The notes beneath the pieces are model-generated. The model searched no databases. It saw only the letters and a program-made list of their open reading frames with translations, and was not told where the DNA came from. Shown piece by piece: positions 26,908-35,329 of a stretch of DNA of 64,000 bases. Each line of letters starts with the position of its first letter. Positions within the stretch are counted from its first letter, which is position 1. Made by a program: the position numbers and the translations under genes. The DNA is from CAZIJH01 sp964539655 (lineage in GTDB: Archaea > Aenigmatarchaeota > Aenigmatarchaeia > CG10238-14 > SCSR01): positions 62,001 to 126,000 of the forward strand of contig CAZIJH010000002.1 of the NCBI GenBank assembly GCA_964539655.1, read 5' to 3'.

Positions 26908-27858
26908 ATGGCAAGTAAAAAAGAACCGGTCCTCGAAGACATCCCCGGAGTGGGAGTGAAGATCGCGGAGAAGCTGCGCGAGATCGGGTACACCGACATG
27001 ATGACGATTGCCACGACTTCTCCGACGGAGCTGGCATCGATCGCCGAGATAGGGGAGGGCCAGGCGACAAAGATAATCAACGCCGTGAGGCAGATGCAGA
27101 ACATAGGATTCGAGACGGCCGACATAATTTTACAGAGAAAACTCGCCGCCCACAAAATTACAACCGGCAGCAAGAATTTGGACACTCTTCTCGGCGGAGG
27201 GATAGAGACTCAGGCCATCACGGAAGTCTACGGGCAGTTCGCAAGCGGAAAATCGCAGCTCAGCTTCCAGCTCGCGGTCAACGTGCAGCTTCCAATCGAG
27301 AAAGGCGGGCTGGGGAAGAACTGTTTGTTCATCGACACGGAAAACACATTTTCGCCCAACAGGATCGTGCAGATAGCGCGCGGTCTGAAGCTCGAGCCTG
27401 AAAAAATTTTGAGAAATATTTTTGTCGCACGCGCGTACAACACGGAGCACCAGGTGCTTCTTGTGGAGAAAGCGATCGAGGAGATCGAATCGAAGAACAT
27501 CGGGCTGATAATCGTCGACAGCCTCACTTCGCATTTCCGCGCGGACTTCGTCGGACGAGGTGAGCTCGCGCCGAGACAGCAGAAGCTCAACAAGCACCTA
27601 CACGCACTACAGAGACTTGCGGACGCGCACAACCTTGCAGTTTATGTTACAAACCAAGTAATGGCAAGACCCGACGTCCTCTTCGGAGATCCAACAGCGC
27701 CGGTAGGCGGACACGTCCTCGCGCACCAGGCGACATACAGATTATATTTCAGAAAGGGGAGAGAGGGGACGAAGATTGCGAAACTCATGGACGCGGCAAA
27801 CCTTCCGGAAGGCGAATGTGTTTTTAAAATAACTGAGAACGGAATAATAGACGCGTGA
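26908..27858 (+). CDS. radA: DNA repair and recombination protein RadA
   Basis: 316 residues from the ATG at 26908 (MASKKEP); a TTG three codons upstream overlaps the RPA stop and is less likely. The N-terminal helix-hairpin-helix domain (DIPGVGVKIAEKL) is followed by the RecA core: Walker A GQFASGKSQ (consensus GEFGSGKTQ, so two conservative changes), Walker B LIIVDSLTSHFRAD and the L2 region. RadA is the archaeal Rad51 homologue that forms the recombinase filament. Length matches the family. Confidence 0.95.
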   Translation: MASKKEPVLEDIPGVGVKIAEKLREIGYTDMMTIATTSPTELASIAEIGEGQATKIINAVRQMQNIGFETADIILQRKLAAHKITTGSKNLDTLLGGGIETQAITEVYGQFASGKSQLSFQLAVNVQLPIEKGGLGKNCLFIDTENTFSPNRIVQIARGLKLEPEKILRNIFVARAYNTEHQVLLVEKAIEEIESKNIGLIIVDSLTSHFRADFVGRGELAPRQQKLNKHLHALQRLADAHNLAVYVTNQVMARPDVLFGDPTAPVGGHVLAHQATYRLYFRKGREGTKIAKLMDAANLPEGECVFKITENGIIDA

Positions 27859-27859
27859 A

Positions 27860-28315
27860 TTATTTATTTTGCAAACCAGATTGCTCCTCTTCGGCTTTCT
27901 TTTTGTCAGCGTCCCTCTTTAAGAAGTCTTCATTTTTCTCCGCAACTTTTTTCAGTCTCTGCTCATGTTGCCGGTAGATAGGAATCTTTCTTATGCGCTC
28001 TTCCGAATCACCGACGGACAGACTTCCAATTTCGTCCGAAGCTCTCATGGCCCACAAATCCTCTCCCACATCCAACAGATGAACTCCCATCATTGTGGCG
28101 TAGTAAGTGAAATGATCACCATTGTAAAAAACAAGCCCTTCATCGACTAATTTTCTAAGGATAACATAGTGAATCTTCTTCGAATAACCAAGGAGCTTCA
28201 CCCCGGCTTCCCCTCTAGGCAATCCTTCCATCGCGTGCCTGAGAACATCCCAAGACTCCGGCCTGCCCATGGTCTTGCATATTGTCGCCAATACTTCGTC
28301 CTCTTCGCCGTACAT
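27860..28315 (-). CDS. Predicted winged-helix regulator
   Basis: 151 residues. A segment SWDVLRHAMEGLPRGEAGVKLLGYSKKIHYVIL... looks like a winged helix (helix, turn, recognition helix, then VFYNGDHFTYYATMM as the wing). The C-terminal 45 residues are highly charged and probably helical. It resembles in order the protein at 28355, and the two genes are separated by 39 bases on the same strand, so they are likely old paralogues. DNA binding is inferred; the target is unknown. It ends one base after the convergent RadA gene. Confidence 0.55.
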   Translation of the reverse strand: MYGEEDEVLATICKTMGRPESWDVLRHAMEGLPRGEAGVKLLGYSKKIHYVILRKLVDEGLVFYNGDHFTYYATMMGVHLLDVGEDLWAMRASDEIGSLSVGDSEERIRKIPIYRQHEQRLKKVAEKNEDFLKRDADKKKAEEEQSGLQNK

Positions 28316-28354
28316 AATTACAAGAAGAAAATTAGAAACGGCGCAAATCCGTAT

Positions 28355-28726
28355 CTAATTTTTATTAGCCTGTACATCTTTTCGCGCAGGTTGATTACAA
28401 ACGCATTTTGCCAAATTTATCATGCGACTACCAAGTTGCGTCGGAAAATAGGATGGCTCGGGAATAGCATCATTATACAAGCCGATCAGACCGTTACTCT
28501 CAAGATCCCTGATGCGCTTGTAGTAAGTGCTCGTTTTCATTCCCAGTATTTCGATTGTTTCACGTGTGCTATGCTTTGTCGGAAGTCCGTATTCGGATTC
28601 CATAAGCACTTCCCACGACCCCTTCCTTCTCATAACTTCCTGGATTCCAAGAAAACTTTCGAGGAAACCATCCCTTTTTATTTTGATGTACGCCTCGTAA
28701 AGAGTCTCTTTCCTAAACTCTGTCAC
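28355..28726 (-). CDS. Predicted winged-helix regulator (paralogue of the next gene)
   Basis: 123 residues from a GTG start. The segment GSWEVLMESEYGLPTKHSTRETIEILGMKTSTYYKRIRDLESNGLI is a clear helix-turn-helix pattern, and the SW-VL...GLP order matches the neighbouring 27860 protein. The C-terminus has two cysteines (KCVCNQ). Probably a transcription regulator. It is preceded by a 167-base divergent region that also serves the metallopeptidase gene, with TTTGTAA/TTTTGTAA direct repeats near 28817, a possible operator. Confidence 0.6.
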   Translation of the reverse strand: MTEFRKETLYEAYIKIKRDGFLESFLGIQEVMRRKGSWEVLMESEYGLPTKHSTRETIEILGMKTSTYYKRIRDLESNGLIGLYNDAIPEPSYFPTQLGSRMINLAKCVCNQPARKDVQANKN

Positions 28727-28893
28727 GGATTTTTACAGCTCCATCATTAGAAATGCAGCTCACATTTATACGTTTATCCAAAATTTAGGGGAATTGCTGA
28801 TCGCTTTCTGAAATTTGTAATTTTGTAAATTTTACCAGGCTGCAATCATCCGAGAAAAAATATATTTTATAGAATGCACACTTATTTTCGAGG

Positions 28894-29643
28894 ATGGTTA
28901 AGGTGGGCAGATTCGGGGCAGGGAAGAGAGTAAGCAAGTCGGTAGAATTTGGAGGAAGAAAGATAGACTACGTTCTCGAGAGGAGGAAAGTGAGGAACGC
29001 CAGGTTGCATTTTAGTGCCGGCAGATTTTTGGTCGTGATCCCGGACAGGCTCAAGGACGGATCGGAAGTGGATTTCCTGCGCGAGAAAAGAAAATGGATA
29101 CTCAAAAAATACGCGATGCTCGAGAATGTCTCGTCTATCGTAAATTCCGACATGCGGGAGAACAGGATGCCGATACTCGGCGACCATTATCAAATAGCCC
29201 CGTCGGAAAAATTTTCGTTCGACAAAGGTTCCAAAATGCTGAACATGGATTTTCAAAACCGCAGGCACGTCGGCAAGCTCGGAAAAATCTTGAAGAATAT
29301 CCTGTGCGAAGAAATAGATCGCGTGCTCAAAAAATACAGCGGGCTCACCGGCGGGAAAAAATTCACGCTATCTGTAAGAAAGCAAAGAACAAGATGGGCG
29401 AGCTGCTCGCCGTATGACGGAAGGATGAGCTTCAACCTGAGAATGGCGTTCATCCCGAAAGATTTGGTGGAATACATCATATTCCACGAGCTTACACATG
29501 ACAAGGAAATCCACCACAATTCGAAATTTTACAAGATCATATCGGACAGGTTCCCGAACTTCAAGGACTACGAGAAGGAGCTGAACAAGCACTGGCTGCT
29601 TTCGTACATGTACCTGAAAAATTTTTTTCTCGTGAAAAATTAA
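28894..29643 (+). CDS. YgjP-like zinc metallopeptidase (DUF45)
   Basis: 249 residues. The C-terminal domain contains FHELTHDKEIHHNSKFY, the HELxH plus downstream H of the YgjP/SprT-like M48 relatives, after RTRWASCSPYDGRMSFNLR, which is the family's RWGSCS motif. The N-terminal 120 residues form the beta-rich domain typical of DUF45 proteins. In bacteria these sit near restriction or repair genes; here the neighbours are regulators. Zinc binding is well supported; substrate unknown. Confidence 0.82.
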   Translation: MVKVGRFGAGKRVSKSVEFGGRKIDYVLERRKVRNARLHFSAGRFLVVIPDRLKDGSEVDFLREKRKWILKKYAMLENVSSIVNSDMRENRMPILGDHYQIAPSEKFSFDKGSKMLNMDFQNRRHVGKLGKILKNILCEEIDRVLKKYSGLTGGKKFTLSVRKQRTRWASCSPYDGRMSFNLRMAFIPKDLVEYIIFHELTHDKEIHHNSKFYKIISDRFPNFKDYEKELNKHWLLSYMYLKNFFLVKN

Positions 29644-29712
29644 ATTACAATTTCCCAGTCTCTCACCCACGTGTCAAGCATTTAAAATTCACATTCCAAT
29701 TTTTTGATTGGT

Positions 29713-30177
29713 ATGCTCAATTACAATTCGGAAAGCGAGAACGTGTTCAGCCAATGGGCGGTCGACATCCTTGACATATTGCGCGACTGCTACGCCGACA
29801 TTTGTTTCGACGTCCCCTCCGGCATGAAGATTCAGGACATTGCGATGAGGATCCCTTTCAAGTACGGCAACATAAGGGGAGTCGATCTGGAAGACGCGCT
29901 GACGATGCTGTACGTGGCCGGGCTCGTCGACATAAAGTCCCTGCGGAACGGTCTGGAATATTTCAGGCTGACGCGCGACGGGAACGAATTTGCCGAGCTC
30001 TTCTCGAACAATGAAACGAGGACGGAATCGTTCACTCGTCTAATTAGCATGACGATGAAGCTGGACGACGTCATCAACGATGTCGGAGTAGACAAAAGCA
30101 GGTACGAGCAGAGGGTAGTCGGGCTGCTGACAGACTTCTACAAAATCGCGGACGCGCACAAGCCTTCCGTAAGTTAA
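29713..30177 (+). CDS. Hypothetical winged-helix-like protein
   Basis: 154 residues from the ATG at 29713; a TTG three codons upstream is possible. The middle part (KIQDIAMRIPFKYG, DLEDALTMLYVAGLVDIK, GLEYFRLTRDGNEFAELF) reads as a winged helix with a wing strand, as in archaeal PadR/MarR-like regulators. The C-terminal 50 residues are helical. No membrane segment. A role as regulator is inference; no target is evident. Confidence 0.5.
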   Translation: MLNYNSESENVFSQWAVDILDILRDCYADICFDVPSGMKIQDIAMRIPFKYGNIRGVDLEDALTMLYVAGLVDIKSLRNGLEYFRLTRDGNEFAELFSNNETRTESFTRLISMTMKLDDVINDVGVDKSRYEQRVVGLLTDFYKIADAHKPSVS

Positions 30178-30217
30178 GCTCCAACTGCGAAATTGCCACT
30201 CATGCAAGTTACAAATC

Positions 30218-30248
30218 TTTATATTTAGATGATACCAAATGGTATCAT
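30218..30248 (+). promoter_or_regulatory. TATA box and 20-base palindromic operator of the toxin-antitoxin operon
   Basis: TTTATATTT at 30218-30226 is a TATA element about 25 bases before the ATG at 30249, so the transcript is probably leaderless. Between them, ATGATACC and GGTATCAT form a perfect 8+8 inverted repeat with an AAAT spacer (30229-30248), touching the start codon. This is a natural binding site for the ribbon-helix-helix antitoxin dimer. Confidence 0.65.
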
Positions 30249-30527
30249 ATGAGCCAGATAAACCTTAGGCTTCCCAGAGATCTCAGGCGCGAAGCCGAGA
30301 GGTACGTGAAAAGGCACGGATACAAGAGCATACAGGACCTCACCAAACAAGTCTTGAGGGAAAAAATTCTGCAAGAAGAAAGCGAGAAGGAGACCAGGGA
30401 AATAATGAGGAACAAGGAACTTCTCGAGAGCATCAAAAGGTCGACCGACGACATCAGGCACGGCCGCGCACACACATTCGAAAAAATGAACGATCTCAGA
30501 GACAGATACCAAAAAGGCAAAAAATGA
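30249..30527 (+). CDS. Ribbon-helix-helix antitoxin
   Basis: 92 residues. The N-terminus INLRLPRDLRREAERYVKRHGYKSIQDLTKQVLREK is a ribbon-helix-helix DNA-binding domain (strand, helix, turn, helix). The charged C-terminal helix would wrap the toxin. Its stop overlaps the start of the RelE-like gene by four bases, the standard arrangement for translational coupling. A perfect palindrome lies right before its start. It neutralises the toxin and represses the operon, by family knowledge. Confidence 0.8.
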   Translation: MSQINLRLPRDLRREAERYVKRHGYKSIQDLTKQVLREKILQEESEKETREIMRNKELLESIKRSTDDIRHGRAHTFEKMNDLRDRYQKGKK

Positions 30528-30769
30528 GATTCCAGGTTTCAAAAGAGCTCGACGAAATCTTGCGGAAGCTCGACAGGAATTTGCGCGAACAGGTTTTCAA
30601 AAAAATCGAGAAGATATTGTCGCACCCCGAACTCGGGAAACCGCTTTCAAACGAGTTGGCAAGTTACAGGAGCGAACGCGTCGGAAAGTTCAGGCTGATT
30701 TACAGGACCGAAAGCGATCTGATAATTTTCCACACATCCGAGCACAGGAAGAAAGCATACGGAAGGTAA
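30524..30769 (+). CDS. RelE/ParE-type toxin
   Basis: 81 residues, the usual RelE-fold length. It opens with FQVSKELDEILRKLD, continues through HPELGKPLSNEL and VGKFRLIYR, the central strand of the fold, and ends in EHRKKAYGR, the basic C-terminus of RelE/YoeB-like mRNA interferases. It is expected to cleave mRNA at the ribosome, although ParE-type gyrase targeting cannot be excluded. The stop abuts the convergent TspO gene. Confidence 0.82.
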   Translation: MRFQVSKELDEILRKLDRNLREQVFKKIEKILSHPELGKPLSNELASYRSERVGKFRLIYRTESDLIIFHTSEHRKKAYGR

Positions 30770-31255
30770 TCAGTTGAGCTGCCACAGGTAGAAGTTAAGA
30801 AGAGTCGCGACGCTCACCCAGATCATGTAAGGAACGAGAAGCCACGCGGCCTTTTTCGAAATTTTGTAGAACGCGATGATTGTCGCGGCTATCGATAACC
30901 ACATGGCGATTATCACGAGCAGTCCGCCGAAGATGTCGCGCATCCCGAAAAACACTATGGACCATGCCGCGTTCAGCGAGAGCTGCGCTCCGAAAACGTA
31001 CAGCGCATTTCTGTTCTCGTTTTTCTTGAAACCCTTCTGCCAGACAAGGTATAGAGAGATCCCCATCAGGGTGTAGAGAGCGATCCATACGGGACCGAAC
31101 AGCCAGCTCGGCGGCGTGAAGATTGGCTTCGCCAATGACGCATACCATGTCGGAATGGAAGATATTGTGAAGACTGAACCGATGATCCCTGCGAGCTGGC
31201 AGATTATTATCGCTGCGACCAGCCTGGAAAAATTCACAGACTTTGGTTTCAGCAT
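30770..31255 (-). CDS. tspO: TspO/MBR family protein
   Basis: 161 residues with five membrane helices. Signatures: SLAKPIFTPPSWLFGPVW, then LYTLMGISLYLVW, LNAAWSIVFFGMRD and a final tryptophan-rich helix ending WLVPYMIWVSVATLLNFYLW. This is the TspO/peripheral benzodiazepine receptor family, which binds tetrapyrroles and cholesterol-like ligands; the archaeal role is unclear. A 6-base stem with a 7-base loop (31296-31314, TCCCTG/CAGGGA) lies upstream and could be an operator. Confidence 0.9.
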   Translation of the reverse strand: MLKPKSVNFSRLVAAIIICQLAGIIGSVFTISSIPTWYASLAKPIFTPPSWLFGPVWIALYTLMGISLYLVWQKGFKKNENRNALYVFGAQLSLNAAWSIVFFGMRDIFGGLLVIIAMWLSIAATIIAFYKISKKAAWLLVPYMIWVSVATLLNFYLWQLN

Positions 31256-31361
31256 ATCATTAATTTAATTCCCTCAGTTAAAAAATATCGGGCAGTCCCT
31301 GTTTATTCCAGGGAGTTTGGACAATTTCTTTAAATACATGCGAGCACCATGAACATCTTCA

Positions 31362-31922
31362 GTGAGAAAGTTGGCGCGCAGGTTTTTCGTATGCGACGTG
31401 GTGGGCAGCGTAAGGGGACAGGACCTGGAGCAGCCCCTGAAGGAGATGTTCGGCAGGCTCGAATCCCAGGATTTCAAAGTGAACGTAGAACACATTCGTG
31501 CGGGCGGCGAAGATTCGGGAGCGGACAACAACTTGACATCGATCGCATTTTACGCGGAGAAGGTTTCGGGGCTGAAGAAGATCGTCATCTCGACTGAAAT
31601 TTTTCCAGACAGGGAATACGGCTATCTGAACATCGATTTTTCAAAACAGATGCGCGGGCCGTCTTACGCGAAGAAGGCGGAGGCGGTCGCCGGAATTGCC
31701 GGATTCGCGGGAACGCTGCTCGCAACCGGGCCGCTGCAATACGCAAGCCTGATGGCGATGGGCGCGGGAGTCGCGGGAATGGGAGCACATTCTATATTCT
31801 CCGGGGATCTCAGCGACGACGACCCGGTAGTGGAGAGATTCGACGACGAATTCAATGAATGCGTCAGGCACCTGTACACGGCCAGGTCGGAAAAACGACA
31901 CTACGTTCCGGTGCGCGCTTGA
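31362..31922 (+). CDS. Hypothetical protein with a small hydrophobic hairpin
   Basis: 186 residues from a GTG start; a TTG three codons later is an alternative. It starts basic (MRKLARRFFVCDVVG), has a segment of alternating charged and hydrophobic residues, and then an Ala/Gly-rich pair of membrane-like segments around AGFAGTLLATG and MAMGAGVAGMGAHSIF. The C-terminal domain is acidic then basic. I recognise no family. A TATA-like TTTAAATAC sits about 30 bases upstream. Confidence 0.6.
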   Translation: MRKLARRFFVCDVVGSVRGQDLEQPLKEMFGRLESQDFKVNVEHIRAGGEDSGADNNLTSIAFYAEKVSGLKKIVISTEIFPDREYGYLNIDFSKQMRGPSYAKKAEAVAGIAGFAGTLLATGPLQYASLMAMGAGVAGMGAHSIFSGDLSDDDPVVERFDDEFNECVRHLYTARSEKRHYVPVRA

Positions 31923-32001
31923 AATAAAAATCCTATTGAATTCACACGTACTGTTTCCTGCAACGTAGGCTCGAATTTAAAGCTACCCGCATCATTAAAT
32001 T

Positions 32002-32481
32002 TTGAGAAGGGTGGCCGAGGAAATAAGACACGCGCTGAAAGACATCAGGAAGGCGAAGAACAAAAAAGAACTGGAGTTCGCGGAAGTCCGCCTGGAGAGG
32101 GTTGAGAAGGACCTGAAGAAGCTTCTCGACAGGGTGACGGACGATTGGAAATGCCTCGAGCTGAATCACGGCGGACACTCGAAGAACAGCATCTACAGTC
32201 TGGCGTCGAAGGCGTTTGCAAGATGGAAATATAACGAATTCACCCCGAAGCAGGCCATGCGTCTCGTGTACGAACTTGTCGAAGAAGCGAAGAACCGCAA
32301 CGCGAGCGCGGAGGAAATAGGACAGATAAGGTCCAACTACCGGGCTATAGCGTACACCTGGCACACGAGGCTCTACGCGGAAGGCGTGCTGGAGAGGAAG
32401 CTGGGATGCGGGAAGGACCACGTGTACAGGTTCAGGGAGGAGGGCGCGGAGTTTCTGAGGAAGAGAACAAAACAATTTTAA
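32002..32481 (+). CDS. Hypothetical basic, helical protein
   Basis: 159 residues from a TTG start; no better start is visible. The first 45 residues are a charged helix (AEEIRHALKDIRKAK). The rest, with KAFARWKYNEFTPKQAMRLV and YAEGVLERKLGCGKDHVYRF, resembles a winged helix with a wing near the C-terminus. Nucleic-acid binding is possible but unproven. No family recognised. Confidence 0.55.
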   Translation: MRRVAEEIRHALKDIRKAKNKKELEFAEVRLERVEKDLKKLLDRVTDDWKCLELNHGGHSKNSIYSLASKAFARWKYNEFTPKQAMRLVYELVEEAKNRNASAEEIGQIRSNYRAIAYTWHTRLYAEGVLERKLGCGKDHVYRFREEGAEFLRKRTKQF

Positions 32482-32592
32482 GATTGCCATCACCAATGCG
32501 AATTCATTCCCTTGATTTTCTGTCTGTATGATAGGAATGATAATTAGATGGAATAAATAGAATAATTTAAATTGTAAAAAGTATTCTATATT

Positions 32593-33015
32593 ATGCTCAC
32601 ACTAAATTTAAATATCGATAATCTTTTAGCAAGAATAACTCCTAATTTTTTTGTTATTCTCATCTTTTTTATTTCATTTTGTGCTGGGTTAATTCAATCA
32701 ATCTATGGGTCGATAGTAGATATAATAAATTTTAGAAATACAGGCGATTTAGCATTGCTTAGTCTTGGAATAACTTTATTCTTGTGGGCATTAGATAAAT
32801 CGGGTGTTTTGGATAATGAAAAATCAAAAATTCTTAAAAATTTATTAGTCGTAATATATGCAATCTTAGGTATTATTCTAATCGCTCTTGGGTCGACGAA
32901 TTCTTTAATTATTTTAGTTATAATGGGCCTTTTGGCAGAAGTTATTTTATTTTTGAAAATATACAAATATCTTCGCAATAGAAAAGAGAAAAATAATGTT
33001 CTTAAAACGGACTGA
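32593..33015 (+). CDS. Small AT-rich membrane protein, unknown
   Basis: 140 residues with four hydrophobic segments and a basic C-terminal tail. The base composition is clearly more AT-rich than the surrounding chromosomal genes, and the codon choice (mainly A/T third positions) matches the accessory block to its right. It marks the left edge of the island with the vsr remnant, deaminase, restriction and Mrr genes. No recognisable family. Could be an inner-membrane defence or immunity protein, but nothing in the sequence shows this. Confidence 0.55.
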   Translation: MLTLNLNIDNLLARITPNFFVILIFFISFCAGLIQSIYGSIVDIINFRNTGDLALLSLGITLFLWALDKSGVLDNEKSKILKNLLVVIYAILGIILIALGSTNSLIILVIMGLLAEVILFLKIYKYLRNRKEKNNVLKTD

Positions 33016-33078
33016 TTTAAAATTAAAAATATTAGAAATTCAGAATGATTATAATAAAAAAATTTAGATAAAATTATT

Positions 33079-33141
33079 ATGACTGACGTATTTACAAAAG
33101 AGAAGCGCAGTTGTATAATGAACATGATAAGGAGCAAATAG
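33079..33141 (+). pseudogene. N-terminal remnant of a vsr endonuclease gene
   Basis: A 20-codon frame encodes MTDVFTKEKRSCIMNMIRSK and then stops at TAG. It aligns without gaps to the start of the intact Vsr protein at 33798 (MTDIFSKQKRSWIMSRIRGK). No Vsr-like sequence follows the stop. It is a truncated relic, 657 bases upstream of the intact gene; the deaminase-like gene lies between. Confidence 0.7.
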
Positions 33142-33223
33142 ACTTTTCAGAAAAAGCTTGTTCACAATTGACTATCTTAGACTCGATTATCAAAATAAAT
33201 TCTTGCCACTACCAATAATCCTT

Positions 33224-33772
33224 ATGGTTGAAATCGTCGACCTGGTAAAAGTTGCCACGGATTTCAAAGAATCGAGATCCAGAAGCTTCAGAACCAGAGT
33301 CGGAGTCGCGCTTGAGACTTTCGACGGGAAAATTTATGGCGGGCACAACATCGAGACTTATTTCCTGGACGGATCGCTGCACGCCGAAAGGGTGGCGCTG
33401 GTCAGGGCGCTGGCGGACGGCTACAACGGGACGGACTTCAGAAGAATCGTGGTAGTCTTCCAGGACGCTGGCCACGACAAGGCGGAGATATTCCCCGCCT
33501 GCCTTTCGTGCTGGCAGTTCCTATGGGACTTCACCCATCCTTACCTCGAGATAATAAACGCGGACGTCTCGGGAAACATCCGCAGACAGACCAAGCTGAA
33601 AGACATATTCGCGCTGGATCACGGCTCCATATATCCGTCTAACAACACGCGCGCCGTGAAGCCGAGGAGCAACTCCGAGCCGAAGCTCCCGCTGAATTCA
33701 GAACTGCTGCCCTTTTACGAAAAGGACGCGGACTTCAGGAAATACTGCGACGAGATTCTGAAAGTGAAATAA
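33224..33772 (+). CDS. Cytidine/deoxycytidine deaminase-like protein
   Basis: 182 residues from the ATG at 33224 (MVEIVDLV), where composition returns to chromosomal GC; an upstream start is in AT-rich sequence. The zinc motifs are LHAERVAL (HAE) and PACLSCWQF (PxC-x2-C), the pattern of the CDA superfamily, with G-G-HNIET before them as in classical cytidine deaminases. The C-terminal 60 residues are extra. It could act in pyrimidine salvage or, given the island, on nucleotides during defence. That second idea is context only. Confidence 0.75.
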   Translation: MVEIVDLVKVATDFKESRSRSFRTRVGVALETFDGKIYGGHNIETYFLDGSLHAERVALVRALADGYNGTDFRRIVVVFQDAGHDKAEIFPACLSCWQFLWDFTHPYLEIINADVSGNIRRQTKLKDIFALDHGSIYPSNNTRAVKPRSNSEPKLPLNSELLPFYEKDADFRKYCDEILKVK

Positions 33773-33797
33773 GTTAATAAAATAATATTATAAATTT

Positions 33798-34193
33798 ATG
33801 ACCGATATTTTCTCTAAGCAGAAAAGAAGCTGGATAATGAGCAGGATTAGAGGAAAAGACACCAAGATCGAGAAGCTTCTACAGTCGGAAATGAAAAAAG
33901 CCGGAATAAAATTCAAGACGCATCCGAAAATTTCCGGAAATCCGGATTTTCTAGTCAGAGAAAAAATTGTTGTTTTTGTCGACGGATGTTTCTGGCATGG
34001 GTGCCCCAAACATTACAGGCCGCCCAAAAGTAATGGAAAATTCTGGCTGCCAAAAATAAACAAAAATATGGAAAGGGACAGGAAAGTTACAAGACAGTTG
34101 CGTAAAACGGGATACATAGTTGTTAGATTGTGGGAACATAATTTAGAGGATGATATCAGATTTTGCATAGGTAGAATATCAAAATTCGAGTAA
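33798..34193 (+). CDS. vsr: Very short patch repair endonuclease (Vsr)
   Basis: 131 residues, typical length. N-terminus MTDIFSKQKRSWIMSRIRGKD, then GNPDFLVREKIVVFVDGCFWHGCP, holding the catalytic Asp and the zinc-site His/Cys, the KFWLPKI segment and GYIVVRLWEHNL. Vsr nicks next to T:G mismatches that arise from deamination of 5-methylcytosine and usually accompanies a C5-methyltransferase; the Dcm gene lies at 35305. Confidence 0.92.
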   Translation: MTDIFSKQKRSWIMSRIRGKDTKIEKLLQSEMKKAGIKFKTHPKISGNPDFLVREKIVVFVDGCFWHGCPKHYRPPKSNGKFWLPKINKNMERDRKVTRQLRKTGYIVVRLWEHNLEDDIRFCIGRISKFE

Positions 34194-34369
34194 AATACCT
34201 CTTTTCGGAGTACTAAATTGGCATATATCAAATTATCCCTAAAATAAAACGACGGGTTGCGACTTTTCCTGCATGGGTGATTGAATACACAGTCGTGCCC
34301 GTTTTAATTTTTTTTGTTAACCTTATGGAGTGCTATTTTCTTTTAAAGTCATATTACACAATTAAAATC

Positions 34370-35329
34370 ATGGTCAAAGAGATAATCAGAGATTTTCATA
34401 AGCTTCTCGCATCGTCGATAAGAATTCCTCATTCTTACCTAAGGAGGTCCAGAGGTTTCGTAAGCGAATTGAAATTCAAGAGAAAATGCGAGGACGATAA
34501 AATAAAATATCTCGATGGTGGGTGGATATTCTTCAAAGGTGGTAGGCTGGCTGGTGAAAAGCAAACAGTTTATGTTACAACAACATTTGACGCACCTGAC
34601 GGGTACAAAGATTTTTATGAAAAATTATCGAGGTGTCCTCTTGTTAAAAGGCTATTCTTCCTTAAGATAGAACCTGCTGAAAAATGGGGGAAGACGAAGG
34701 TCAAAGCGAATCATCAGTTGGAATTAGATATTCCGGAACCGTTGTTCGACGTGTACGAGTATAAAGACAGCAAATTCATAAAATCTAGACTCTCTGATTT
34801 CTTGGATTCATTCCAATTAATCAAACCGCCGTTATTCTACAGAATAGATACAAAGGACATATCTCTTCTGGAGTACCTTGACGAATTCTCGGAAAAAGAG
34901 TTGTCAGAATTGTACTGTGCCAGATTCGTTGTCGATTATCTCATGAAAGGCCGCGACATTAGCTATGGCATGGATTTTGACGGAATAATCATTGAAAACG
35001 GAAAATATTTTGTCGTCGAAACAAAGGAAAAGGATCCTGGGCCGAGTAACAGAAACCAAGTCGACAAATCGGAATGGTTTTTCGGATGGGACACGCTTCG
35101 AATAGTATGGTATCTGTATCTGATCAAAACAACAGATATCAATTGCTACAGTACAATTCTCGAGATAAACAATCAAACCGATAGGAAGTTTGTTGCTTGG
35201 AAAAGATGCGAGCTTCTCAAACTTTGCAGATCTATAAATTACAGTTCTGCAATAGCTGGAGGTATTGGTATGGGAACCACAAAGGGTTCGACTACGATAG
35301 CGCCCTATTCGGTATTTGAAGAATTCTGA
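34370..35329 (+). CDS. PD-(D/E)XK nuclease-like protein, candidate type II restriction enzyme
   Basis: 319 residues from the ATG at 34370; the open frame extends 31 codons upstream in AT-rich sequence. The likely catalytic core is in the last third: GMDFDGIII, then KYFVVETKEKD, giving D...E-x-K separated by a short loop, the PD-(D/E)XK signature. The rest is unrecognised. It follows vsr and converges on the cytosine methyltransferase, overlapping its end by 25 bases, so the cassette has the parts of a type II restriction-modification system. Recognition sequence unknown. Confidence 0.6.
   Translation: MVKEIIRDFHKLLASSIRIPHSYLRRSRGFVSELKFKRKCEDDKIKYLDGGWIFFKGGRLAGEKQTVYVTTTFDAPDGYKDFYEKLSRCPLVKRLFFLKIEPAEKWGKTKVKANHQLELDIPEPLFDVYEYKDSKFIKSRLSDFLDSFQLIKPPLFYRIDTKDISLLEYLDEFSEKELSELYCARFVVDYLMKGRDISYGMDFDGIIIENGKYFVVETKEKDPGPSNRNQVDKSEWFFGWDTLRIVWYLYLIKTTDINCYSTILEINNQTDRKFVAWKRCELLKLCRSINYSSAIAGGIGMGTTKGSTTIAPYSVFEEF

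Noticed and set aside
31296..31314. 6-base stem, 7-base loop upstream of tspO, considered as a terminator or riboswitch
   Set aside because: Too small for a riboswitch and without a following T run; kept only as a possible operator in the tspO entry.
31349..31597. ATG-started alternative frame over the 31362 gene
   Set aside because: Its product is Arg/Gly-rich and lacks structure, while the GTG frame is longer and continuous with normal codon usage.
34277..34369. N-terminal 31-codon extension of the nuclease gene with a possible membrane helix
   Set aside because: It is very AT-rich, has no ribosome-site support and fits an intergenic promoter region better; the ATG at 34370 is preferred.
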